DNA of 64,000 nucleotides from Pseudomonas uvaldensis (lineage in GTDB: Bacteria; Pseudomonadota; Gammaproteobacteria; Pseudomonadales; Pseudomonadaceae), in the NCBI RefSeq assembly GCF_021271205.1, contig NZ_JAIWKS010000007.1:62001-126000 (forward strand). The letters are read 5' to 3'. Of the stretch, positions 25,219 through 34,311 are shown piece by piece. Within the stretch, counting starts at the first letter, position 1. The number at the start of each line of letters is the position of its first letter. The translations under genes and the position numbers were made by a program. A model generated the notes under the pieces. It did no database searches. It was not told the DNA's origin and saw nothing but the letters and a program-made list of their open reading frames with translations.

Positions 25219-26653
25219 GCACCCTCGTCAACCGCTGCTGCTGATCAATGTGGTAGGGCTGACGCCGGCGCTGCTCGGTGCGGCGACGCCGCATATCAAT
25301 GCCCTGTTGCAGACGGCCAGGATGACCTACCTGCAACCGGTATTCCCGGCCGTCACGTCCACGGTACAAGCCTCGATCCTGACTGGGCAGGCACCGTCGG
25401 CGCACGGCATCGTCGGTAATGGCTGGTATTTTCGCGACCAGGCGGAAGTGCGGTTCTGGCTGCAACCCAACGCTCTGGTCCAGGGTGAAAAGATCTGGCA
25501 TACGCTGCAGCGCCGACTGCCCGGGTTTCGCTGCAGCCAGTTGTTCTGGTGGTACAACATGTACGCCGAGGTGGACGCCGCCATCACCCCCCGTCCGCAC
25601 TACCCCGCCGATGGCCGTAAGCTGTTCGGCCTGTATTCCTCGCCAGCCAGCCTGCATGAGCGGATCGAACAGCAGATCGGCCAGTTTCCGTTTCCCAGTT
25701 TCTGGGGGCCGGCGGCCGGCATCGCCTCGAGCCGCTGGATCGTCGATTGCGCCATCGCCGAATTCGGAATCAACCGGCCCGACCTGCAATTGATCTACTT
25801 GCCTCATCTGGACTACAGCCTGCAACGCCTCGGCCCCGACGATCCGTCCATCGACGATGAAGTCCGGGCCATCGACAGCGAAGTGGGTCGCCTGCTGGAC
25901 TTTGCCCAGGCACAAGGCGCGGCGGTGATGCTGCTCTCTGAATACGGCATCGAAGCCGTCCACCAGTCGGTGTCCATCAACCGCCTGTTGCGTTCGGAAG
26001 GCCTGTTGCAGGTGCGCCAGTCCCTGAGCTGGGAACTGCTCGACCCAGGCGCCAGCGCGGCCTTTGCCGTGGCCGATCACCAGATTGCCCACGTCTACGT
26101 GCGGCAGGCGCGGGACATTGCGCAGGTCAAGGCACTGTTACAGCGACAACCCGGCGTCGAGCAAGTGCTCGATAAAACCGAGCAACGCGCCTGGCAACTG
26201 GATCACCCGCGCAGCGGTGAACTGGTGGCTGTCGCGGCGCCGGGCTACTGGTTCGATTACTACTATTGGCTCGACGACCGCAAGGCGCCGGATTTCGCCC
26301 GCACCGTGGACATCCATCGCAAGCCTGGCTACGACCCGCTGGAGCTGTTCATCGACCCCGCCATTCGTTTCCCCACGTTGAAAGTGGCGCGCCGCCTGTT
26401 GCAGAAAAAACTCGGCTTTCGCTACTACATGGACCTGATTCCGCTGGACACCGGATTGATCCGCGGCAGTCATGGCCGCCTGCCAACCAGCGCGCAAACC
26501 GGCCCGCTGCTCATTACCAATTGTGATCTGCCGTTGCCCCAGCAACTTGCGGCCACGGCGGTGAAGCAACTGCTCCTGGAACACTTCCTGGGGCGCTCTC
26601 CTACCGACACGGCCAATGCCAAGGAGCTTCCATGCGGCGAGCCATTTCCATAA
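25208..26653 (+). CDS. eboF: EboF-type alkaline-phosphatase-superfamily phosphodiesterase/nucleotide pyrophosphatase-like protein
   Basis: 481 residues from ATG at 25208. The N-terminal LLLINVVGLTPALLG aligns with the first metal strand of type I phosphodiesterases, but the usual metal aspartate of that strand is not obvious (INVVG in place of VDG). The nucleophile threonine region is FPAVTSTVQASILTGQAPSAHGIVGNGWYFRD, and YLPHLDYSLQRLG, MLLSEYGIEAVHQSV and AVADHQIAHVYV supply later ligands. There is no signal peptide, so it is cytoplasmic. It is the last of the six recognisable ebo genes, and the next gene starts 22 bases inside it, showing that the following genes belong to the same transcript. 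Confidence 0.86.
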   Translation: MHAEHPRQPLLLINVVGLTPALLGAATPHINALLQTARMTYLQPVFPAVTSTVQASILTGQAPSAHGIVGNGWYFRDQAEVRFWLQPNALVQGEKIWHTLQRRLPGFRCSQLFWWYNMYAEVDAAITPRPHYPADGRKLFGLYSSPASLHERIEQQIGQFPFPSFWGPAAGIASSRWIVDCAIAEFGINRPDLQLIYLPHLDYSLQRLGPDDPSIDDEVRAIDSEVGRLLDFAQAQGAAVMLLSEYGIEAVHQSVSINRLLRSEGLLQVRQSLSWELLDPGASAAFAVADHQIAHVYVRQARDIAQVKALLQRQPGVEQVLDKTEQRAWQLDHPRSGELVAVAAPGYWFDYYYWLDDRKAPDFARTVDIHRKPGYDPLELFIDPAIRFPTLKVARRLLQKKLGFRYYMDLIPLDTGLIRGSHGRLPTSAQTGPLLITNCDLPLPQQLAATAVKQLLLEHFLGRSPTDTANAKELPCGEPFP

Positions 26654-27771
26654 CCGTTCTCAGTGCCCTGGCCGGTTTGGCTCAGGCACAGGACACCAAT
26701 AGCTTTGATTGCAGCAACTTCCTCACCTTCGGGCCAGACGCTGACGCGACGCGTAAAGCGTTCAACCAAAGCCCCGAGACCATGGCCTGGAACTGGTTCG
26801 TCTGCCTGAACCAGGCCGGCACCAGGGGCTACAACCGCCAGTGGGAGTTATTCAAGCCTTCCGACCAGGTCTATCTGGCCAACGGCGTCAACCCCGGTAC
26901 GTATGACAGCCGCATGAGCCCACCGGGCGAGGTGCTCAGGCAAGCCAAAGCCCTGGGACTGGACCCGAACCGTCTGCTGCACAACCTCAATGCCACCCAG
27001 CAAGTCGACGGCCAGAGCCTGGAAATGGGAGGCAAAGCCGTACCTGAGGCACAAAAAGGTCTCGTCGTGCGCTTTCAACTGCTGATGGGCCAGGACACCT
27101 ACGACTACATCGTCAAGAACAATGTCTACAACATGAATGGCCAGGACGCCCTGTCGAGCAACCTGAACTTTCCGGCCACGGCCTGGGAGTTGAAAGCCGC
27201 CTGGCTGTGGATCGGCGCGGACGCGAACTACAAGACGCAGCTGGAAAACGATGGCTACTACGTGGCCCAGGCCTACTACGCCGTGGGCAATAGCTACCAG
27301 GTCGGTTATGCGGCGTTGAGTGGTTTGCATGTCGTCAACAAGCTGGACGCCAACTGGGTCTGGACCACCTTCGAAAACATCAATAACCACAAGTACACCG
27401 TGACCAAGGGCTATCCACCCAAGCCGATGAAAAATCTCACCGGGCCGACACCGGATGCCATACCGGTCAATAACCAGTTCCAGGCCAATAACCCGGCGCT
27501 GTCGAAGTACGAGCTGATCGGCGTGGAGTTCAAACCCATTACCCAGGTCCTGGCGAACTCGCAGTTGGAATCGGCATTCCAGGACACGTCGTCCTGCCTG
27601 GCCTGCCACAGCACCGCCGCTTATTCGCAGAACGACGGTTACTTCAATTTCGCCATCCCGACCCAAGGCGGTCTCACCTACCCCACCAAGCCGCTGCCGG
27701 ACAAGGACTTCACCGGTTACAACAAACTGGATTTCGTCTGGTCGCTGAAACGCGCCCAGTGGCAACGCTAA
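26632..27771 (+). CDS. Secreted protein with one haem-type CXXCH motif (copy 1)
   Basis: 379 residues; MRRAISITVLSALAGLAQA is a signal peptide. The start overlaps the end of eboF by 22 bases. A single CXXCH motif is near the C-terminus: C322-L-A-C325-H326 (SCLACHSTAAYS). The rest does not look like a standard small cytochrome c; it is a 300-residue domain rich in Tyr, Trp and Asn. It is clearly paralogous to the gene at 31167: YDYIVKNNVYN/YDYIVDNQYYN, LSGLHVVNKLDANWVWTTFENINN/LVGLHIITKVNGYPQWIWSTFEQVDN, and SCLACHS/SCMNCHS. Probably a periplasmic c-type haem protein. I do not recognise the family. Confidence 0.85.
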   Translation: MRRAISITVLSALAGLAQAQDTNSFDCSNFLTFGPDADATRKAFNQSPETMAWNWFVCLNQAGTRGYNRQWELFKPSDQVYLANGVNPGTYDSRMSPPGEVLRQAKALGLDPNRLLHNLNATQQVDGQSLEMGGKAVPEAQKGLVVRFQLLMGQDTYDYIVKNNVYNMNGQDALSSNLNFPATAWELKAAWLWIGADANYKTQLENDGYYVAQAYYAVGNSYQVGYAALSGLHVVNKLDANWVWTTFENINNHKYTVTKGYPPKPMKNLTGPTPDAIPVNNQFQANNPALSKYELIGVEFKPITQVLANSQLESAFQDTSSCLACHSTAAYSQNDGYFNFAIPTQGGLTYPTKPLPDKDFTGYNKLDFVWSLKRAQWQR

Positions 27772-27783
27772 GGAGAGCACGAC

Positions 27784-30165
27784 ATGAGCGTATTGAATTT
27801 TCCCCGCATCTACCTCAACGGCGAAATGTTCTGGAACCCGCCGACGGCCAATAACAACGACATGTTCCCGCTGTATGACGCGGTAGCGATGGACATCAAC
27901 TGGCCGTTCGTGAAGCACTTCGGCATCGACCGCCAAAATGCCCCCGACACACTGATGCCATGGACCCTCTCCACCCAGTACATGGCCAACATGCCGACCT
28001 ACGTACAGCAGGTGCCGGGCAATATCAATCCAAAGCATGACCCGTACATGCCCGCCGAATGGGATCTGTTCGGCGACAACGGTTGCGGGCTGGTGAACTA
28101 CGGGAAAACCAAGTCGACCGTCATCGGCGGCGAGCTGAAGGCCAATACCTACATCAACCAGGATCCGCTGGTGGGCACGCCCTACCAGTTGCTCGGCAGC
28201 CCCCTGGGCAGCGCAGCCCAGACCCCTGCGCGCTTCGTGGATATCAGCCCATGGCAAAACACGTTCACCGCATTGTATTTCGACAAACTGGTGCTGGGGG
28301 GGACGTCCTGCGGCCTGACCCTCAACCGCAAGTACCGGATGATGGACCGTTTCCTGAACTTCAGTTGGGGGGCTCTGGGTGGCCTGGTAAACGTCAGCAC
28401 CACCTGGCAGACCTGCTTCCCCAAGGAGAACCTGGAATGGGTGATCGGCAAATCGTCCCTGCTGGCCAACCTCCAGCAACAGATGGAGCAGCAAGGGGCG
28501 CAGGGCCTGATGTTCCGCTTTTGCGTCTACCTGACCTGCTACGACAAGAACGGCATATTCAATGATTACCCGCAGAGCGTGAACACCCGCTCCAACGACC
28601 CGAACGTCATGGCGAAAGTGCGTGATCTGTACAACAAAGGCTTGAAAAACGTCAACGAGATTTTCTTCAACCCTGCCTACAGCTGCACCTCGGCGGTCCT
28701 GGGCCTGTGGTTCGCCAATGAATACCCCACCGCTCCTGGCGGGCTGCGCCTGGTGCCCGATCAGGCGGTGTCGATGAGCAAAGCACATTCCCAGAAGACA
28801 GAAAAAGTCCAGTTGGGGGTGATCTCAGCACAGATTAACGACTACACCCTGTCACTTGACCTGGGCAATACCTTTCCGAGCTATCCAGTGGATGACACGG
28901 CTGATATCCCCGTTCCGGAAAAATACAATGCCGGCACCTACCACCTGGGCGCCGAAAAGGATGGAAAATTCAAGCCGGCGGTCATCTTGAGCTTCGCGGA
29001 ATACCGGCAGGCTGCCTTCAACCAGCGCTCGGGTATCCTCGATATCTCCCTCGATGACTATACCAAGGGTATATTGGAATCCGGTCCCCTGATTCTACGT
29101 CAATTGGGCCTGTACGGCGCTCCCCAGACCGTCGCCGCCACCCAGCAGACATGGACCGCCGAGGTGATCGAGAGCGGCAGCTTCATCGACGTCGGTGAGC
29201 GCAAGACGTTCAATATCATGGTGCAGAACAATGGTCAGCCGGCCGCCGACACCACGCTGTATGTGGCGGAGTACGGCAATCCCTACATGGTGACCACCAG
29301 CGACTATTACCTGGCGTTCAGTAACGCAGCCGACTTCACGCTGTTCTACGACAACCCGCCGGACCGTACCAAGAACACGGCCTGGCTGCCGCAGTTCACC
29401 GACGCGTCAACGGTCGTGCCCTATCGCAGCACTGGCAGCGGTCGCCGGCTGACCGACCTGGAGGACGTGCCCAAACCCGTGGGCAACCCAGTCGCTTATC
29501 AGGACTTTCTCAAGGTTTCCGGTACACCGGTCGCCGTCAACCTGCGCCCTTGCCTGGTCTTCGAAAACCCTCACATCGGCATCGGAACACTGCAGGACAA
29601 TCAAGCCAGCATCCATTACTCCTATGCCGTCATCACCACCAATGCCCAAGGTATCGCCCAGATCACCTGCCGGGCCGTGGCGCCGGGTTTCCCTACCTTG
29701 CGCTTCTTCGTGCAGGAGAATGACAAAAAACCGGTCATTCCCTTCAGCTTTCCGCTCACCCAGGCCTTCGTCGACTTCCTCGCGCCCATCCGGGTCCTGC
29801 CCCTGGACATGCCGTTGCAACAGGAATTCGTCGACACCTGGAATGGCATGTGCACGTCCACGGACGCTCCGGAGCAGATATGGAACACCTTCATCTTTCC
29901 GAAAGTCCTGCAGACCTTCTATTACCTCTACCCCATCATGAACAAATACATGCCGCTCGATTCCCGCACGCGCGTGGAGGGCGCCGTCGATCAGTTGATC
30001 ATCTTGATCAGCAAGCCGAACCAGGAAGAAAGCACCCTCGCAATGCCCATCACCCGTGACCTGTCGCAAAGCCGCCGCGCCATACTGGAGCTGTGGGCCA
30101 AGCGTCTGGTGAAGCTCAACTTTCCGCCCAAGAAGCTCTCGATGAGCGACTACAACAACCTTTGA
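27784..30165 (+). CDS. Large conserved protein of unknown function (793 aa), paralogue of the gene at 32469
   Basis: 793 residues, starting 12 bases after the CXXCH gene with GGAGAG before the ATG. No signal peptide: it begins MSVLNFPRIYLNGEMFWNPP. The predicted composition is beta-rich. Shared blocks with the 603-residue protein at 32469 include the N-terminal MS(V/I)LN-PR, DPLVGTPYQLLGS/GDLVGQPVYLLGS, and a C-terminal block IFPKVLQTFYYLYPIMNKYMPLD/MYPNVLRFHYLAFPAMSRYIPLN. Each of the two directly follows a CXXCH secreted protein, so the pair was duplicated as a unit. The extra 190 residues lie mainly in the middle and C-terminal parts. No catalytic motif was recognised. Confidence 0.85.
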   Translation: MSVLNFPRIYLNGEMFWNPPTANNNDMFPLYDAVAMDINWPFVKHFGIDRQNAPDTLMPWTLSTQYMANMPTYVQQVPGNINPKHDPYMPAEWDLFGDNGCGLVNYGKTKSTVIGGELKANTYINQDPLVGTPYQLLGSPLGSAAQTPARFVDISPWQNTFTALYFDKLVLGGTSCGLTLNRKYRMMDRFLNFSWGALGGLVNVSTTWQTCFPKENLEWVIGKSSLLANLQQQMEQQGAQGLMFRFCVYLTCYDKNGIFNDYPQSVNTRSNDPNVMAKVRDLYNKGLKNVNEIFFNPAYSCTSAVLGLWFANEYPTAPGGLRLVPDQAVSMSKAHSQKTEKVQLGVISAQINDYTLSLDLGNTFPSYPVDDTADIPVPEKYNAGTYHLGAEKDGKFKPAVILSFAEYRQAAFNQRSGILDISLDDYTKGILESGPLILRQLGLYGAPQTVAATQQTWTAEVIESGSFIDVGERKTFNIMVQNNGQPAADTTLYVAEYGNPYMVTTSDYYLAFSNAADFTLFYDNPPDRTKNTAWLPQFTDASTVVPYRSTGSGRRLTDLEDVPKPVGNPVAYQDFLKVSGTPVAVNLRPCLVFENPHIGIGTLQDNQASIHYSYAVITTNAQGIAQITCRAVAPGFPTLRFFVQENDKKPVIPFSFPLTQAFVDFLAPIRVLPLDMPLQQEFVDTWNGMCTSTDAPEQIWNTFIFPKVLQTFYYLYPIMNKYMPLDSRTRVEGAVDQLIILISKPNQEESTLAMPITRDLSQSRRAILELWAKRLVKLNFPPKKLSMSDYNNL

Positions 30166-30226
30166 CGTTTCACGCGGGATGACCGGGTGGCGCGTCCGCC
30201 ACCCGGCACTTCACAGGAGGTGTCCT

Positions 30227-31147
30227 ATGAAAACCATCTTGAATCGACTGTTGCTGTCGATCTTGCTGCTGAGCCCCCCACTGTTCGCCCAACAGGACAG
30301 CGGCGCCGTGTACTTCACCATGGGGGTACATAACACCGAGGGCTGTAACGAACAGAACGGCAACTGCATCGCCAAGCGCGCACCGGGTGACCCTTCCGAT
30401 CCATTCTTCCCCGCGTTCTGGATCAGTGACTGGACCATGTACCGGGTGATGCACAACTACGAGAAGAACCCGCCGCCCTACAGCAATCCGCCCAGCACCC
30501 TCGTCCCGGCGGACTACACCGTGTCGCGCGGCACCAGCTACTACGACACAACTTACATCCCGGCCGATGGCGACGGCTTCGGCGCGATGATGGAACACTA
30601 CGAGAAATACTGCCTGCCGATCTTCCCGATCAAGAACAACAACTACACCTGTTCGTTCGTGTCGTTGGGCAACAAGGCGTACTTCCTGACCTACCCGCAG
30701 GACCGCCCCAAGGACATGCCGGCCTGCTGCATGTTTTCGCCGATGAATCACCCGCCCCGGCAAGACTTCGTCCAGCACCTGCCCTACAGCGCCGAGCGCA
30801 GCAAGCATCTTGATGGCAGCGTGCAGGCCTACGCCCTGGACGTTGACTCCCCTCAAGGCCCCATCCTGTTCGGCTACGCCTTCTACAAGAAAATGACGGG
30901 GCAACCGCCTTACCGGCAGCCGCAATCGTTCTATTTCTCCGGCGACGCCAGCGTCGCCAATGCGCCCATCGTCAGCCAGAACTACACCAACTTCCGCATC
31001 GCCAGACCGGACCCGGCCCAGACCTGGGCCCAGGTGGCCGCCATGTGCCCGGCAAACCCGCCGCCCTGCCAGTTGTTCGAGCCACCGGCGTCCCAGAGCA
31101 ACGGCCAGAAAGCCCAATGGAACAAGCTCATGCAGCGCAAACCCTGA
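30227..31147 (+). CDS. Secreted cysteine-rich protein of unknown function (306 aa)
   Basis: 306 residues from ATG at 30227 with a near-perfect AGGAGG ribosome-binding site. MKTILNRLLLSILLLSPPLFAQQ is a signal peptide. The mature part has many aromatic residues and about nine cysteines (EGCNEQNGNCIAK, YEKYCLPIF, NYTCSFVS, MPACCMFSP, AAMCPANPPPCQLF), likely forming disulfides. There is no CXXCH motif. It sits between the two CXXCH/large-protein pairs in the same transcript and should act in the periplasm or outside. Family not recognised. Confidence 0.82.
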   Translation: MKTILNRLLLSILLLSPPLFAQQDSGAVYFTMGVHNTEGCNEQNGNCIAKRAPGDPSDPFFPAFWISDWTMYRVMHNYEKNPPPYSNPPSTLVPADYTVSRGTSYYDTTYIPADGDGFGAMMEHYEKYCLPIFPIKNNNYTCSFVSLGNKAYFLTYPQDRPKDMPACCMFSPMNHPPRQDFVQHLPYSAERSKHLDGSVQAYALDVDSPQGPILFGYAFYKKMTGQPPYRQPQSFYFSGDASVANAPIVSQNYTNFRIARPDPAQTWAQVAAMCPANPPPCQLFEPPASQSNGQKAQWNKLMQRKP

Positions 31148-31166
31148 TCAAGGATGAAGCCTCATC

Positions 31167-32465
31167 ATGAACACTTCTCTTGGTTTCACCGCGATGCTAC
31201 TCGGTGTCGTCAGCCTGCCCGCGCTCGCCCTGGCACCGTCTCAGCAGGCCATGCCGAAGACAACCACAACCCTCGATTGCCAGCCCCCCACCACGGCGCC
31301 TGCCGCCAATGCCAGCCAGGACTTGTTCGATCAATACAGCTGGCAGATGTTCATCGCCTTGAACTGGCCGGCCCAGGACGGCCAGCGTGGCGACCCCGAT
31401 TGCAACAAGCAACCCGGGGACCCCGGTTACACGGTCTGGCAGACTTACAAGACCGTGGAAGAAATCTTTCTGCCCCAGGGCGCCAATCCGGGCCCCTGGA
31501 ATAGCCCGCAAAAAGCCAAGCGTCTGGGCATCATCAACATCGCCGCCCTGAAGAACAGCACCCAGGTGAACGCCGTCGACCAGGCCGTCGGCGGTTGGCT
31601 GATCGACCAGGCCGGCAACCCGACCTACTACGATATCTCGGCCAACGAGACCTCCTATGACTACATCGTCGACAACCAGTACTACAACGCCGATGTGGTC
31701 TCCAAGGCGCACAACATCGACTTTCCCAACGGGGTCATCGAGGTCAAGTCGAGCTGGCGCATCCTCACCCCCAACGACAACGCCAGCCACTACCTGACCC
31801 AGATCGCCCAAGTGGCAACATTCGATGACCAGGGCAAGCGCAACGGTGTCACCGAGGCGTACCTGGGCCTGGTGGGGCTGCACATCATCACCAAGGTCAA
31901 CGGGTATCCGCAGTGGATCTGGTCGACCTTCGAGCAGGTCGACAACGTGCCGCCCAAGGCGCTGTCGGGCGGTAAGTGGGTCGATCAGCCAGCCTCGGGC
32001 ACGGCCTATTCCTACTTCAATGCCGCCGCACCCGCCGCCAGCCTCAACCAGTCCCCCTGCGACTGGCAGACCCAGGGTGCGCATCTGGTCTGCGTGCCCA
32101 AGGCCGGCACCACGTTCCAGACTCCGAACCCGTTGAACCGGGTCACCCCGATTGCCGACGTGACCAACGGCGTCAATGCCAACTACCAGTCCGATCCTGG
32201 CCTGCAAAAAAGCGTGCTCAAGTATTACCAGCTCATCACCACCCAGCGCCCGCTGATACCCGACAACCCCAGCAACCCGTTGGGCCAGCCGACACCGGCG
32301 CTCTCGGCCAACGTGACCATGGAAAGCTATATCCAGCCCAACAGCAGCTGCATGAATTGCCATTCCATGGCGACACCGGTCAAGAGCCCGTACAAGTCCG
32401 ACTTTTCCTATCTGTTCAAATTCGCCAATTCGCCTGTCGTCAACGCCATCAAGGACGAGGAATAG
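31167..32465 (+). CDS. Secreted protein with one haem-type CXXCH motif (copy 2)
   Basis: 432 residues; MNTSLGFTAMLLGVVSLPALALA is a signal peptide. The CXXCH motif is C395-M-N-C398-H399 (SSCMNCHSMATPV), again close to the C-terminus. Paralogue of the gene at 26632, with an additional 50-residue Pro/Thr-rich region after the signal and an insert around residues 290-330. DLFDQYSWQMFIALNWPAQDG corresponds to ETMAWNWFVCLNQAG in copy 1. Followed after three bases by the second large protein gene. Probably exported and haem-bearing; partner and substrate unknown. Confidence 0.85.
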   Translation: MNTSLGFTAMLLGVVSLPALALAPSQQAMPKTTTTLDCQPPTTAPAANASQDLFDQYSWQMFIALNWPAQDGQRGDPDCNKQPGDPGYTVWQTYKTVEEIFLPQGANPGPWNSPQKAKRLGIINIAALKNSTQVNAVDQAVGGWLIDQAGNPTYYDISANETSYDYIVDNQYYNADVVSKAHNIDFPNGVIEVKSSWRILTPNDNASHYLTQIAQVATFDDQGKRNGVTEAYLGLVGLHIITKVNGYPQWIWSTFEQVDNVPPKALSGGKWVDQPASGTAYSYFNAAAPAASLNQSPCDWQTQGAHLVCVPKAGTTFQTPNPLNRVTPIADVTNGVNANYQSDPGLQKSVLKYYQLITTQRPLIPDNPSNPLGQPTPALSANVTMESYIQPNSSCMNCHSMATPVKSPYKSDFSYLFKFANSPVVNAIKDEE

Positions 32466-32468
32466 ATC

Positions 32469-34280
32469 ATGAGCATCCTGAACGGACCCCGACTGAATTT
32501 CTGGGGCGGTATCCGCACGGACGTCAGCCTGCCGAACAACTCCCCCACCATTCCTTACGACGGCAACGACGAGTGGCTGCTGTTCGACCTGACCACCTCG
32601 ACCCTGGCACCGGGTGCCCAGTCCTACACCGACGACCAGTTGAACGACATGATCAACGCCCCCAACGGTGACTACTACACTGCCGGCGGCTGGAATCACT
32701 ATGGGCAGCACGTCGTCGACATGCAAAACGCCCTGATCAGCTCCCAGGGCATACCGGGGGGCATCAGCACCACCGGCGACCTGGTGGGCCAGCCAGTGTA
32801 CCTGCTCGGCTCGGTGGACCCGGTCACCGGCCAGGCACCGGTGTCCGGCCCGATGATGGTAGACCTGGACCCCACCGGCACGACGACCACGCAGATCTTC
32901 GTTGGCGGCCTGCAGATCGGCGGCAACAGCGATATCCAATTGCTGATCCACGGCAATACCGTGTGCAGCAGTTTCGACGTGGCGGGACGTGTGCTGCTGC
33001 CCAAGACAATGGATGCGCCGGGCTCCTTCCATGCCAGCGGCACCTTCCAACTGACCTTTCCCCTGAGCAGCATCGTCAGTTGGAACCAGAACAGCGCGGG
33101 CCTGCGCGCACTCATCCAGGCACCGGGGGCGACGGGCATCGTCCTGCGTTTCGTCATGTTCGAGATGTGCCCGACGATGACCACCGAACAACTGGACGCC
33201 GACTATGCCGCCGGCAGGTACACGCCCAACCCGAGCATCGGCCGGGTGATCGGTACGCTGGCCCCGGCCTTCGCCGACGAACCATTGAACTGCCAACCCG
33301 GCCGGCAACTGGTCAACCAAGGCACGGGGGGTGCCGGCTATGCCGAACTGGGCAGCAGCAACGGCTACCTGAGCATCGACATGGTGAACGTCATTCCCAA
33401 GGAAACGTTCAGAGCGGTACGGGACGACATCACCAGCCCCATCGGGCCCAATGCGAACTATGGCGCGGTCACCATCAGCGCCGGCACCACCACCCTGGCG
33501 ACCCTGCCGCCGACCAGCCAGTGGTTATCGGACTACTACCTGTACGGGGGCATCGTCGACATCCCCACGACCTTCGACCAGCAGCAGGCCTTGCGCAACA
33601 GCGCCCTGGCGATCACCGCACCTGGCACCGTTGCCGGCACTACGCTGCAAGCCATCGAATCCACGTACCGGGTCTATGCCAACCAACGCAACGTCTATCT
33701 GGACGACTACCCCGACGGCCTGTCGATCACCCTGCAGGTCCGCTACCTGGGCGGCCCCGTGACCAGTCCCACCGAAATCGCTCTGCAAGCGGCCCCCCCT
33801 GCGGTGTATACGGATCGGCAATATTGGGACTTCCTTGACTTCCCCGACTCGCTCACCGTCGACAGCGGCCAGCTATCGGTCAGCTTCCCCGTCACCCTCA
33901 AACCGGGCAGCGCCGCCCAGGCGGGTTTTGTCGCCCTGACCTGCACGGCCAACGGCATTGCGAGCAGTGCCTGCTTCACCAACTTTCGCAAGTACGCCCA
34001 GACCGATTTCGGCATCCCCAAGGGCACCACCATCACCTGGCCGCTGATGTACCCCAACGTCCTGCGCTTTCACTACCTGGCCTTCCCCGCCATGTCGCGC
34101 TATATCCCGCTGAACCAGCCCGACGCAATCATGGGCGCGAAGAACGCCATTCTCGCCCGGACCTCGGACGCCTACAAAGGCACCACCCTGTTCATGCCCG
34201 TGGTGCGCTCGATGTCACCCTGCCAGCGGGCGCTGCTCAGGGCCTATCTCACCGGTGAACCGTGGCAACCGCCGCAGTAA
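32469..34280 (+). CDS. Large conserved protein of unknown function (603 aa), paralogue of the gene at 27784
   Basis: 603 residues starting three bases after the second CXXCH gene. It begins MSILNGPRLNFWGGIRTDVS, without a signal peptide. Rich in Gly, Thr and Pro, with repeated short strands (TTTTQIFVGGLQIGGNSDIQLLIHG; ALAITAPGTVAGTTLQAIEST), suggesting a beta-sandwich architecture. Relationship to the 793-residue protein is seen at both ends. Translational coupling to the CXXCH protein suggests the two work together, although one has an export signal and the other does not. Confidence 0.84.
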   Translation: MSILNGPRLNFWGGIRTDVSLPNNSPTIPYDGNDEWLLFDLTTSTLAPGAQSYTDDQLNDMINAPNGDYYTAGGWNHYGQHVVDMQNALISSQGIPGGISTTGDLVGQPVYLLGSVDPVTGQAPVSGPMMVDLDPTGTTTTQIFVGGLQIGGNSDIQLLIHGNTVCSSFDVAGRVLLPKTMDAPGSFHASGTFQLTFPLSSIVSWNQNSAGLRALIQAPGATGIVLRFVMFEMCPTMTTEQLDADYAAGRYTPNPSIGRVIGTLAPAFADEPLNCQPGRQLVNQGTGGAGYAELGSSNGYLSIDMVNVIPKETFRAVRDDITSPIGPNANYGAVTISAGTTTLATLPPTSQWLSDYYLYGGIVDIPTTFDQQQALRNSALAITAPGTVAGTTLQAIESTYRVYANQRNVYLDDYPDGLSITLQVRYLGGPVTSPTEIALQAAPPAVYTDRQYWDFLDFPDSLTVDSGQLSVSFPVTLKPGSAAQAGFVALTCTANGIASSACFTNFRKYAQTDFGIPKGTTITWPLMYPNVLRFHYLAFPAMSRYIPLNQPDAIMGAKNAILARTSDAYKGTTLFMPVVRSMSPCQRALLRAYLTGEPWQPPQ

Positions 34281-34311
34281 TCACGCCCCTTTCACGACGG
34301 AGAGAAGTCCC

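Noticed and set aside
26848..28788. 646-codon minus-strand frame over CXXCH copy 1 and the 793-residue protein
   Set aside because: Same reasoning; it crosses a real gene boundary on the plus strand and shows no recognisable domain.
31197..33320. 707-codon minus-strand frame over the CXXCH copy 2 and large-protein genes
   Set aside because: The plus strand has tightly coupled genes with ribosome-binding sites, a signal peptide and paralogues nearby; the antisense product is Val/Gly/Asp-rich filler.
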